DNA of 64,000 bases. It comes from Aminipila luticellarii. Its GTDB lineage: Bacteria > Bacillota > Clostridia > Peptostreptococcales > Anaerovoracaceae. The DNA lies in NCBI RefSeq assembly GCF_004103735.1, contig NZ_CP035281.1:558001-622000 (forward strand), given 5' to 3'. This document shows, piece by piece, positions 52,438 through 60,088 of the stretch. The notes beneath the pieces were generated by a model, which was not told the origin of the DNA, ran no database searches, and saw only the letters and a program-made list of their open reading frames with translations. The translations under genes were made by a program, and so were the position numbers. Position 1 is the first letter of the stretch. Each line of letters opens with the position of its first letter.

Positions 52438-53236
52438 ACAGATTGTTTCCAAGGAAAGAACCCTGTTTTTAAAAAAGCAAAAACATCGGAAGCAGATGAT
52501 TCTTTTTTGGCAGATCGGAATTTTAGTATTTTTGATAGCTCTTTGGGAAATATCAGCCAGAGTCGGGCTCATAGACAGCTTTATACTTAGTCAGCCTTCA
52601 AGAATTTTAAAGACGTATATCAATATGGCACAAAACGGACTGCTGATGCACATTGGTGTCACCGTATATGAGACTTTAGTCGGTTTCGTTCTGGGGGTCA
52701 TTACCGGAACGATTCTCGCCATTATACTCTGGTGGAGCAGCTATATCGCGAAAATCAGTGAACCTTATTTGGTCGTATTGAACAGCTTGCCAAAGATCGC
52801 GTTAGGTCCTGTCATCATTATTATTGTCGGGGCAGGAACTGAGGCCATTATCTTTATGGCTCTGGCCATATCCTTGATTGTTACCGTGCTGGAAATGTTA
52901 AATGGATTTCAGCATACAGATAAAGAATATATAAAAATGGCAACCACTTTTGGAGCAAGTAAAATGCAGATTTTCACGAAAATTGTATTTCCCTGCAACA
53001 TCTTGACCCTGTTTAATTCTTTGAAGATTAATATTGGTTTGTCTTTAGTGGGTGTTATTGCCGGTGAATTTTTGGTGTCAAAGGCGGGGCTGGGGTATTT
53101 GATCGTTTATGGCGGTCAGGTTTTTCAGCTGGATCTTGTCATGGCCAGCGTCATTATTCTGGCTGTAGTAGCGGCGGTTATGTATGAAGCAGTCGTACTG
53201 ATGCAGAATCTGGTATTAAAGCTGTACGGACACTAA
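52430..53236 (+). CDS. ABC transporter permease, NitT/TauT (SsuC) type
   Basis: 268 residues with about six membrane segments and the inner-membrane coupling motif EMLNGFQHTDKEYIKMATTFGASKMQIFTKIVFP (the EAA loop). Overlaps the ATPase gene by 8 bases, with AGGAGC ahead. Forms a homodimeric channel with the ATPase. Confidence 0.93.
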   Translation: MNEQIVSKERTLFLKKQKHRKQMILFWQIGILVFLIALWEISARVGLIDSFILSQPSRILKTYINMAQNGLLMHIGVTVYETLVGFVLGVITGTILAIILWWSSYIAKISEPYLVVLNSLPKIALGPVIIIIVGAGTEAIIFMALAISLIVTVLEMLNGFQHTDKEYIKMATTFGASKMQIFTKIVFPCNILTLFNSLKINIGLSLVGVIAGEFLVSKAGLGYLIVYGGQVFQLDLVMASVIILAVVAAVMYEAVVLMQNLVLKLYGH

Positions 53237-53309
53237 AGATCCGATGGAAGATCGCAGATCTATGATTTGCAAATTGCAGTTAAAACAGTAGTGGAAGGGA
53301 GTTTGAAGT

Positions 53310-54311
53310 ATGAAGAAATATAAGAAACTTTTATGCGCTATTTTAACCTTAGTTCTAGTAATAACTCTATTAGGCGGATGTGGTTCTGAACCAAAGAAAA
53401 GCTATAAAGTAACAGTTTGTGAAGTGACCCACTCTATCTTTTATGCTCCTCAATATGTAGCCATGAACCTGGGCTTCTTTGAGGATGAGGGCATTCAGAT
53501 CGAGCTGTCGAACGGACAGGGAGCAGATAAGGTCATGGCGGCAGTTTTGTCAAACAATGTTGACATTGGCTTCGCAGGGCCGGAGGCTTCGATTTATGTT
53601 TATAATGAAGGGAAAAAAGATCATACCCAGGTGTTTGCACAGCTGACTCAGTGCGATGGGTCATTTTTGGTGGGTCGTGAGAAGGATGAAAATTTTGACT
53701 GGGATAAAATCCGGGGTAAAGTGGTACTGCCGGGCAGAAAAGGCGGAGTGCCTTACATGACATTAGAGTACGTGATGCGTAAGAATGGTATCGATCCGGC
53801 AAAGGATACCACGCTGGATAACAGCATTCAGTTTGCACTGATGGCAGGGGCGTTCACCAGCGGAAGCGGGGATTATGTTACCCTGTTTGAACCTACCGCC
53901 TCCATGCTCGAAGCTCAAGGAAAGGGATACATAGTGGCATCCATCGGAGCAGAGAGCGGAGAAATCCCATATACGGCGTATTTTGCTAAACAGAGTTTCA
54001 TAAAGGACAACGAAAATATGATCCGGGGATTCGTATCAGCCATATACAAAGGACAGCAGTGGGTTCAGAGTCATAGTGCAGAGGAGATTGCAGAGGCCGT
54101 TGCTCCATCCTTCCCTGACACAGATGTGAAGCTTTTAACAACGGTTGTGCAGCGGTACAAAGATATCGGAGCATGGGCACCGGATCCTATTCTAAAGGAA
54201 GAGCCGTACAATTTATTGCAGGAAGTTATGACGAAGGCCGGAGAATTGACAAAGAAGGCACCCTACAAGGAGGTCGTCAATAATACCTACGCTGAAGAAG
54301 CTGTAAAATAG
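53310..54311 (+). CDS. ABC transporter substrate-binding lipoprotein (NMT1/SsuA type)
   Basis: 333 residues. Signal peptide with lipobox LLGGC, lipidated C24. The mature part is an NMT1/THI5-like domain (EVTHSIFYAPQYVAMNLGFFEDEGIQIELSNGQGADKVMAAVLSNNVDIGFAGPEASIYVY). Relatives bind sulfonates, nitrate, or thiamine pyrimidines. No thiamine riboswitch or biosynthetic gene is nearby, so the ligand is open. AGGGAG precedes the ATG; third gene of the operon. Confidence 0.92.
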   Translation: MKKYKKLLCAILTLVLVITLLGGCGSEPKKSYKVTVCEVTHSIFYAPQYVAMNLGFFEDEGIQIELSNGQGADKVMAAVLSNNVDIGFAGPEASIYVYNEGKKDHTQVFAQLTQCDGSFLVGREKDENFDWDKIRGKVVLPGRKGGVPYMTLEYVMRKNGIDPAKDTTLDNSIQFALMAGAFTSGSGDYVTLFEPTASMLEAQGKGYIVASIGAESGEIPYTAYFAKQSFIKDNENMIRGFVSAIYKGQQWVQSHSAEEIAEAVAPSFPDTDVKLLTTVVQRYKDIGAWAPDPILKEEPYNLLQEVMTKAGELTKKAPYKEVVNNTYAEEAVK

Positions 54312-54335
54312 AAACGCCAGCAGGTGATACGAGAG

Positions 54336-54366
54336 CTGTCCCAAGCGAAAGCTTAGGACAGTTTTT
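54336..54366 (+). terminator. Terminator of the ABC operon
   Basis: CTGTCCCAAGC, GAAA loop, GCTTAGGACAG with one mismatch, then TTTTT. Confidence 0.9.
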
Positions 54367-54469
54367 GTGTGCAAAATGTAATGATTCGGGGCAGAGTGAA
54401 ATATATATATTAATATTGTACATTTCAGCCTTTTACAGGCTGTTTATAATTTTGGAGGTATGTTGTCTT

Positions 54470-55531
54470 ATGCTGCTTATGATTAGAAAGAAAACCGTGA
54501 TCTGTTTGTGCTTTGCCTTATTGATTATTTTAGCAGTGCTTCTGGGAGGACGCATTATTTTTTATTACCATAATCATAAAGATGTCCTGAAAACAAATGA
54601 AGAGGGTAAAGAGTACATAAAATGGGTGGATTATAATGTGCCGTGCGAAGCGATGAAGAAAGCGTTGGAATTGGATATAGAATCGCAAGCCGATGACGTG
54701 AAACTGAACTGGATTGAGCTATTATCTTATTTGGCGGCTGAGAACGGGAACGATTTCAAATCGTACAAGGATAAACAGCTGGATGAGATCGCAGAGAAGC
54801 TCCGGGAAGGAAAGACCATGGAAGAGCTGACTAAAGACATGAAATATTATGATTATTATTATCAGGCGTACAGTGCTGTGCTTTCCGGATTTGTAGGGGC
54901 GTATGAAATAGAGGCAGCGGATAAGGACGGCAGGGGAATGCATTGGGAAAAGAGGTATGGATTAAAAGCTTTTTCACCCATTGCAAAGAATTATTATTAC
55001 AATCATTATGATGATTTTGGTCAGAGCCGCTCTTATGGCTTTTCGAGAAATCATCTGGGAAATGATCTGATGGGGCAGGTTGGAACGCCGATTGTTGCCG
55101 TGGAAGGGGGAACGGTTGAAGCACTCGGATGGAATCAATACGGCGGATGGCGTATCGGCATCCGATCCCTGGATAAAAAGCGGTATTATTATTATGCACA
55201 CCTGAGAAAAAATTTTCCGTATAAACTGGGTCTGAAAGAAGGCTCAGAGGTAAAGGCCGGGGATGTGATCGGCTACATGGGAAGAACAGGATATAGTACG
55301 AAAGAAAATACCAACAACATCAATGAAACGCATCTTCACTTTGGTATGGAGCTGATATTTGATGAATCTCAAAAAGAATGCAACAGTGAAATTTGGATCG
55401 ATGTGTACCAGATCGTACGTTTTTTAGATGATCATCGGTCTGAGGTGGTAAAAAATCTGGTGACAAAGGATTACAGCAGGGTGTACGATATACGTGAATA
55501 TCAGGGAAAAGGAAAAAAACAGGTTAGCTGA
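54470..55531 (+). CDS. Membrane-anchored M23 (LytM) family peptidase
   Basis: 353 residues. One membrane anchor at about 8-30 (VICLCFALLIILAVLLGGRII), then an extracellular region. The M23 zinc-peptidase domain has H195-x3-D199 (NHLGNDLM) and the HLHFG motif H288-L-H290, with YYYAHL before it. It may cut peptidoglycan cross-bridges or process wall material during division or sporulation. GGAGG at 54454-54458 is 11 bases before the ATG; the frame is open further upstream into the terminator. Confidence 0.9.
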   Translation: MLLMIRKKTVICLCFALLIILAVLLGGRIIFYYHNHKDVLKTNEEGKEYIKWVDYNVPCEAMKKALELDIESQADDVKLNWIELLSYLAAENGNDFKSYKDKQLDEIAEKLREGKTMEELTKDMKYYDYYYQAYSAVLSGFVGAYEIEAADKDGRGMHWEKRYGLKAFSPIAKNYYYNHYDDFGQSRSYGFSRNHLGNDLMGQVGTPIVAVEGGTVEALGWNQYGGWRIGIRSLDKKRYYYYAHLRKNFPYKLGLKEGSEVKAGDVIGYMGRTGYSTKENTNNINETHLHFGMELIFDESQKECNSEIWIDVYQIVRFLDDHRSEVVKNLVTKDYSRVYDIREYQGKGKKQVS

Positions 55532-55630
55532 AAAGAAGATTTTATTGTATAATTACAGTAAATACAGGTACATTATGGAGGAGATGACGGATCTTCAACC
55601 TTTTAACCTCAACCAGGCAGGAGAGAAAAG

Positions 55631-56536
55631 ATGTATTATAAAATTGAGAACGACATAATGGAAAAAACCTCCATGGAGGAATGGGAAAATAAGCAGGACG
55701 GTGTGGCTCTCTTTACCAGTGCTGACTGGGAGCAGGCGGTGAATATCCGAGCCAGTTATTTGCTGGAACAAAGCCATGACAATATTCGTTTCTGTAAGCT
55801 GGAAAGCTATGCGGACTTTTTGTTTGGTACACTGCACATACCCAGAAAAAGAGAGCGCAACGAGAATATTGGCTTTGCCTTTTACATCATGGAGAATAAA
55901 CTGATTTTTATCGATGATACGGGTTTGGTCCAGAAAAACATTGAAAGAATAAGCTCCGGTAAGCTCCGGAAGGGGTATACCGTAGAACGGTTCTTATATG
56001 ATTTTTTAATTTCTCTGATTGAAGAGGACGTTTTATATTTGGCTGAAATCGAAAAAGATATAACCAAAATGGAAGAATCTATTCTAGCAAAAGAAGTGGA
56101 TGACTTTAATTATCGGATGCTGAGACTAAAAAAAGAACTCTCCCGTATGTATCGTTATTACAGCCAGCTGACAGACTTAGGAGAGGGTCTGTTTGATAAT
56201 GAGATGGATTTTTTTGGAAAAGACGATGTGGCGACTTTCCGTATATATGCAGATCGAGTGACCAGGCTTCAAAGTGAAACACAGGTGCTCAGAGAGTATG
56301 CCATGCAGGTACAGGAGGTCTATCAATCCGAAATCGGTATCCGGCAGAACGATGTGATGAAGGTTCTGACCATGGTGACCACGATTTTTCTTCCGCTGTC
56401 TCTGATCGCAGGATGGTATGGAATGAATTTCACCCATATGCCTGAACTAACATGGATATATGGGTATCCGATGGTCATCGCTCTTAGTATCGTTATCGTT
56501 CTGGCCTGTTTGTGGCTGTTTAAGAAAAAAATGTGA
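55631..56536 (+). CDS. CorA-family divalent cation transporter
   Basis: 301 residues. A soluble alpha/beta and long-helix N-terminal part (to about 240) is followed by two C-terminal membrane segments with the pore motif G264-M-N (YGMNF). The pore motif identifies Mg2+/Co2+/Ni2+-type CorA channels. GGAGAGAAAAG precedes the ATG. The N-domain is somewhat divergent from classical CorA. Convergent with a DUF6512 gene. Confidence 0.93.
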   Translation: MYYKIENDIMEKTSMEEWENKQDGVALFTSADWEQAVNIRASYLLEQSHDNIRFCKLESYADFLFGTLHIPRKRERNENIGFAFYIMENKLIFIDDTGLVQKNIERISSGKLRKGYTVERFLYDFLISLIEEDVLYLAEIEKDITKMEESILAKEVDDFNYRMLRLKKELSRMYRYYSQLTDLGEGLFDNEMDFFGKDDVATFRIYADRVTRLQSETQVLREYAMQVQEVYQSEIGIRQNDVMKVLTMVTTIFLPLSLIAGWYGMNFTHMPELTWIYGYPMVIALSIVIVLACLWLFKKKM

Positions 56537-56551
56537 GCAGAATTTTCATGA

Positions 56552-56579
56552 ACATGGCAGCTTTTTAAAGCTGCCATGT
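56552..56579. terminator. Hairpin between convergent genes
   Basis: ACATGGCAGCTTT and AAAGCTGCCATGT, a strong stem with a minimal loop; no T run follows on either side. Confidence 0.65.
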
Positions 56580-56604
56580 ATTGTAACACAGCCTGCATTC
56601 TGTT

Positions 56605-57138
56605 TTAATAAAGACTAATCCCATAAGATAAAGAAAATGGATCCTGAAAAAGAGGCAGCTGAGGCGGATTGAATGTAAATATGAAAAAGCAGATTAAAAG
56701 GATTAAAAGACCCGCCAGCCCGGCTGCGACAGCAACACTGGAAGAGAGGTAGCCAGTCTGGAGCATTTTATAGCTGAACGAATAAGCTGCAAGAATGCCC
56801 AGAATGAAGATCCCTATATCCGATACTAAAACATGGTCGCCCATAATACCCACATAGGTATAAAATATCGTTGTAATAGTGATCATTCCCAGAAGAATAG
56901 ACAGAAGACGGACGGGAATGAAGTTGGGCAGCTCGGAACCATAGGCAAAAAATTCAAGAATGGCAAACAGAAACATTGGGGTAAACAATAGCTTTAAATA
57001 TTCCCAGATGCTTTCATTGACTACACTGAAAATGGCAACAAGCAAATTTCCTTCCGACCAGGCGTAAGTGAAATGCAAAAGAATGCCCAATATTAGCGTG
57101 AATATCATTCCGGCTATACTCCAGGATTTCGTATTCAA
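56605..57138 (-). CDS. DUF6512-type membrane protein
   Basis: 177 residues with about five membrane segments. The stretch LGILLHFTYAWSEGNLLVAIFSVVNESIWEYLKLLFTPM matches, from memory, the DUF6512 family. Function unknown. The start is TTG on the minus strand, placed by AAAGGGGGTG; no ATG fits. Divergent from the WYL regulator gene with only 38 bases between, so the regulator may control it. Confidence 0.75.
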   Translation of the reverse strand: MNTKSWSIAGMIFTLILGILLHFTYAWSEGNLLVAIFSVVNESIWEYLKLLFTPMFLFAILEFFAYGSELPNFIPVRLLSILLGMITITTIFYTYVGIMGDHVLVSDIGIFILGILAAYSFSYKMLQTGYLSSSVAVAAGLAGLLILLICFFIFTFNPPQLPLFQDPFSLSYGISLY

Positions 57139-57176
57139 AAAAACACCCCCTTTAAAGTATTATATGAGGCAATGGT

Positions 57177-58073
57177 ATGCAAATTAACCGTTTATTTCAA
57201 ATTATTTATATCTTGTTGGACAAAAAGAGCATGACAGCATCCCAGCTGGCAGAAAAGCTGGAAGTTTCAGTACGGACGATTTATCGTGATGTGGAGGTGC
57301 TGTCAGAAGCAGGCATGCCCGTCTATATGAGCAAAGGAAAGGGCGGGGGAATATTTCTTCTGCCCGGCTTTGTTCTGAATAAAACCGTCTTGACAGACCG
57401 GGAAAAATCAGAAGTATTGGCCTCCCTTCACGCCGTCAATTCGGTGAGGCCGGAGGAAAAGGATACGGTGCTGCAAAAACTGAGCAGTCTGTTCGGCTCG
57501 GGTAATGCCGACTGGATTGAGATTGATTTTCGTTCATGGTCTCACGAGAACGGAGAGAATGAGACCTTTGAAACCTTAAAAAATGCCATTTTATCTAAGA
57601 GAACAGCTCAATTTTTATATGCCAGCGGAAAGGGCGAAAAAACTTTTCGGAAGGTGTATCCGCTAAAGCTTGGATTTAAAGAGCAAAGCTGGTATTTGTA
57701 CGGATACTGTGTGGAAAGACAGGATTACCGATTTTTTAAACTGAGGAGAATAAAGGATTTGGAGGTCACAGAGGAAGGGTTTAATCTGGCTGTTCCCCCA
57801 AAGATATTTTCTGAGGACAATCTGTTCAAGGAAGAATATTTTAACCTTAAATTAAGGATTTCCTCTAAGATGGCGTACAGAGTATATGACGAATTTTCAC
57901 AGTTTAAGCAGTCAGAAGACGGGAGCTTTACAGCAGACATCCTGTTTCCAAAAGGAGAATGGGTATTCAGTTATGTGGCTTCTTTCGGTGAAGAATGTGA
58001 AGTATTGGAACCCGAAACGGTGAGAATGGAAATCAAAAATAAATTGCAGAGCATATTACAGTATTATTTATAA
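57177..58073 (+). CDS. YafY-type transcriptional regulator (HTH + WYL domain)
   Basis: 298 residues. An N-terminal winged helix (MTASQLAEKLEVSVRTIYRDVEVLSEAGMPVY), a middle linker, a WYL-type domain (about 135-220; VYPLKLGFKEQSWYLYGYCVERQDYRFFKLRRI) and a C-terminal WCX-like end. WYL proteins sense nucleotides or other ligands and regulate transcription. The gene is followed by a GyrI-like gene after two similar palindromes (58090 and 58157), which could be its operators. Confidence 0.92.
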   Translation: MQINRLFQIIYILLDKKSMTASQLAEKLEVSVRTIYRDVEVLSEAGMPVYMSKGKGGGIFLLPGFVLNKTVLTDREKSEVLASLHAVNSVRPEEKDTVLQKLSSLFGSGNADWIEIDFRSWSHENGENETFETLKNAILSKRTAQFLYASGKGEKTFRKVYPLKLGFKEQSWYLYGYCVERQDYRFFKLRRIKDLEVTEEGFNLAVPPKIFSEDNLFKEEYFNLKLRISSKMAYRVYDEFSQFKQSEDGSFTADILFPKGEWVFSYVASFGEECEVLEPETVRMEIKNKLQSILQYYL

Positions 58074-58089
58074 TATGACATATAGTTGT

Positions 58090-58168
58090 CATATTAAGAT
58101 GTATATAATGACTTCATCAAGCAGCTAAAGCAGGTGCTCATCCATAAAGCACACTGCATCTTAAGATG
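58090..58168. promoter_or_regulatory. Pair of near-identical palindromes upstream of the GyrI-like gene
   Basis: CATATTAAGATG at 58090-58101 and CATCTTAAGATG at 58157-58168, 67 bases apart (same face of the helix is possible). TATAAT lies at 58104-58109. Candidate operators for the adjacent WYL regulator. Confidence 0.45.
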
Positions 58169-58182
58169 GAGGTTATAGAAAA

Positions 58183-58623
58183 ATGAATTATCAGGTTGTT
58201 TCATTAAAAGAAAAAAAGGTCATAGGCGTAAGTGCGGTCACATCAAACAGCGATCCCAGGATGACAGAAATCATTGGAGGGCTTTGGAGCCAGCTGTATC
58301 AAGAGGGGGTTTATGACTCCATTAAAAATAAGGTGAACGAATACGCCATAGGCTTATATTCGGATTATGAAGGCGATACATATTGTGTCACTGCGGGAAA
58401 TGAGGTATCGGAAGCAGAAAATGAAGAGCTTTCTGTAAAAGTCATACCTGCGGGGAGGTACGCCAAGTTTTCTGTTCATGGAAATATGGAAGCTGTCGTT
58501 GCTCAGGCTTGGGAAGAAATATGGAAGATGGATTTGGACAGGAGCTTTACCGGAGATTTTGAAGAATATTTGAATGCCGATTTTGAAAATGCGGACGTGG
58601 ATATTTATATTGCGTTAAAATAA
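58183..58623 (+). CDS. GyrI-like effector-binding domain protein
   Basis: 146 residues, a stand-alone GyrI-like/AraC effector-binding fold: a start with VVSLKEKKVIGVSAVT, a middle with YAIGLYSDYEGDTYCVTAGNEVSE and VIPAGRYAKFSVHGNMEAVVAQAWEEIWKM. These proteins bind and sometimes sequester small or bulky hydrophobic compounds. AGGAGG-like GGAGG lies just upstream. Probably controlled by the WYL regulator ahead of it. Confidence 0.88.
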   Translation: MNYQVVSLKEKKVIGVSAVTSNSDPRMTEIIGGLWSQLYQEGVYDSIKNKVNEYAIGLYSDYEGDTYCVTAGNEVSEAENEELSVKVIPAGRYAKFSVHGNMEAVVAQAWEEIWKMDLDRSFTGDFEEYLNADFENADVDIYIALK

Positions 58624-58657
58624 AAGTCTGTTATGGAGAAGAACGGTGGGAGAAAAC

Positions 58658-58762
58658 ATGGCAGTCGTTGCGAAAAGATTTATGGACAGCGGCCTGACCG
58701 TTGAACAGGCGGCTGAGCGCATGGGAGTTCCCGCAAATTATGTAAAGGTGTTATTGACATAA
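58658..58762 (+). CDS. Small helical ORF (34 residues)
   Basis: A short reading frame with GGGAG six bases before the ATG. The product (KRFMDSGLTVEQAAERMGV, then PANYVKVLLT) resembles the C-terminal helical tail seen in Rpn/PD-(D/E)XK transposase-like proteins. It could be a real small protein or a relic of such an element. Confidence 0.35.
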   Translation: MAVVAKRFMDSGLTVEQAAERMGVPANYVKVLLT

Positions 58763-58789
58763 AACAGCATAATCAAGGAAATGTACAGG

Positions 58790-58825
58790 ACTACTAACTG
58801 GGAATATCCGGTTAGTAGTTTTTAA
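58790..58825 (+). terminator. Terminator before padR
   Basis: ACTACTAACTGG and CCGGTTAGTAGT pair with one G-U, followed by TTTTTAA. Confidence 0.88.
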
Positions 58826-58897
58826 TTGAAGCCTTGTCCGCATCTGTGAGGTGCCCCGCAAGTCTCGCACAGGAATTTCAGCTATCTGATAAACTTC

Positions 58898-58926
58898 TTG
58901 ACAGCTCATCTACTTTGCATTACAAT
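58898..58926 (+). promoter_or_regulatory. Sigma-A promoter of padR
   Basis: TTGACA at 58898-58903, 17-base spacer, TACAAT at 58921-58926. Confidence 0.8.
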
Positions 58927-58955
58927 GTACCTAAACTACTATGCATTGCAATATA
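58917..58955 (+). promoter_or_regulatory. Candidate PadR operator
   Basis: TGCATTACAATGTA at 58917-58930 and TGCATTGCAATATA at 58942-58955 are direct copies 25 bases apart, one over the -10 and one over the start region. The placement fits autorepression. Confidence 0.6.
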
Positions 58956-58970
58956 GATGGAGGGAGACAA

Positions 58971-59294
58971 ATGATACCGTCACAAATGCTGAAGGGCGTG
59001 CTGGAAGGCTGTGTTCTGAAAGTCGTATCTGGGCAGGAGACCTATGGCTATCAGATCGTACAGGAATTAAAAAACTATGGATTTACGGAAATCGTTGAGG
59101 GGACCATTTATCCCCTGCTTTTAAGGCTGGACAATAAGGGTATGCTGAAATCCAGGCTGGTAGACTCAGACATCGGACCAAAGCGAAAATACTACAGTAT
59201 CACACTTTTGGGAACAGAAGTATTAAAAGAATTTCGGAACAATTGGAAAGAGCTTGATGCCGTAGTAAATGCGTTATTTAGGGGGGAAGAGTGA
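58971..59294 (+). CDS. PadR-family transcriptional regulator
   Basis: 107 residues, short PadR type: a winged helix with LEGCVLKVVSGQETYGYQIVQELKNYGF and EGTIYPLLLRLDNKGML, ending in a single dimerisation helix. GGAGGGAG is just upstream. Such repressors control small operons encoding membrane or defence functions, often including themselves; its partner overlaps downstream. Confidence 0.95.
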   Translation: MIPSQMLKGVLEGCVLKVVSGQETYGYQIVQELKNYGFTEIVEGTIYPLLLRLDNKGMLKSRLVDSDIGPKRKYYSITLLGTEVLKEFRNNWKELDAVVNALFRGEE

Positions 59295-59296
59295 GA

Positions 59297-59962
59297 ATGA
59301 AGGTAGAAGAACTGAGAAAGAGAAACAACAGGCTGGAGGAAGAGAAGCTGAGCGAAAGTGAAAACAGCGATATGACTAAAATAGTAGTATATTTGAGAGG
59401 CTCCAGGCTGAGCGATATGGATCAAGAACTGGTGCGCCAGGACATACTGGACATCATACTGGCAGCCAAGGAAAGAGGAGAAGAAATGAGCCAGGCCATA
59501 GGGCTGGATTATAAAAGCTTCTGCGATGAGGTGATTGCAGAGATGAAGCCCAAAGGGGTGGAAGAGAGAGTAGAAGAAACCTTTATCACAGTTCTAATGT
59601 CCGCATCCGTATTGTTGATGATAAAAATGATTTTCTTTACAGTAGAAATGATCCGCAGTGTGTTCGTCAATGAACCAGTTCACTGGAATGTTCCGGTAAG
59701 TTATCTGGAACTGTTTTTTGTGATTGCTGGCATAGCTGCAGCATGGGGTGTGGTTAAAATCATATTGAATGATGCGTTTGATGAAAATGATAGGAGAACA
59801 AAGATCCTTATCAGTATGATTTTTGCAGCGTTTATTGCTTTCTTTACGCTTATGTACGGATTCCATATCGGAACAGGAGTTCTATTTGAAATAAATTTAA
59901 TCGCAGGATATACTGTGGCTATTGTGCTATATCTCATTAGCAAACGCTGTAGCAGAAAATAA
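59297..59962 (+). CDS. PadR-linked membrane protein (DUF1048-like N-terminal part)
   Basis: 221 residues. The first about 95 residues are charged and helical (YLRGSRLSDMDQELVRQDILDIILAAKERGEE, DYKSFCDEVIAEMKPKG), similar to DUF1048/HAAS-type domains that accompany PadR genes. Four membrane segments follow. It starts right after padR and is certainly cotranscribed. Such pairs are thought to sense envelope conditions; function unknown. A GTG at 59291 is an alternative start. Confidence 0.82.
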   Translation: MKVEELRKRNNRLEEEKLSESENSDMTKIVVYLRGSRLSDMDQELVRQDILDIILAAKERGEEMSQAIGLDYKSFCDEVIAEMKPKGVEERVEETFITVLMSASVLLMIKMIFFTVEMIRSVFVNEPVHWNVPVSYLELFFVIAGIAAAWGVVKIILNDAFDENDRRTKILISMIFAAFIAFFTLMYGFHIGTGVLFEINLIAGYTVAIVLYLISKRCSRK

Positions 59963-59979
59963 AAATAAAATTTTAAATT

Positions 59980-59995
59980 TGTTGTGAAAACAACA
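59980..59995. promoter_or_regulatory. Inverted repeat upstream of hcp
   Basis: TGTTGT-GAAA-ACAACA, a 6-bp perfect inverted repeat, no T run. Its place about 95 bases before hcp makes it a candidate operator for a nitrosative-stress regulator. Confidence 0.4.
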
Positions 59996-60088
59996 GAATT
60001 ATTTGACCATTTCTTTTATAATTCATGTATAAGTTAAAACACGAATGTGAGTAAATCATTATTATAGTGAATGAAAGAGAGGTACGTT

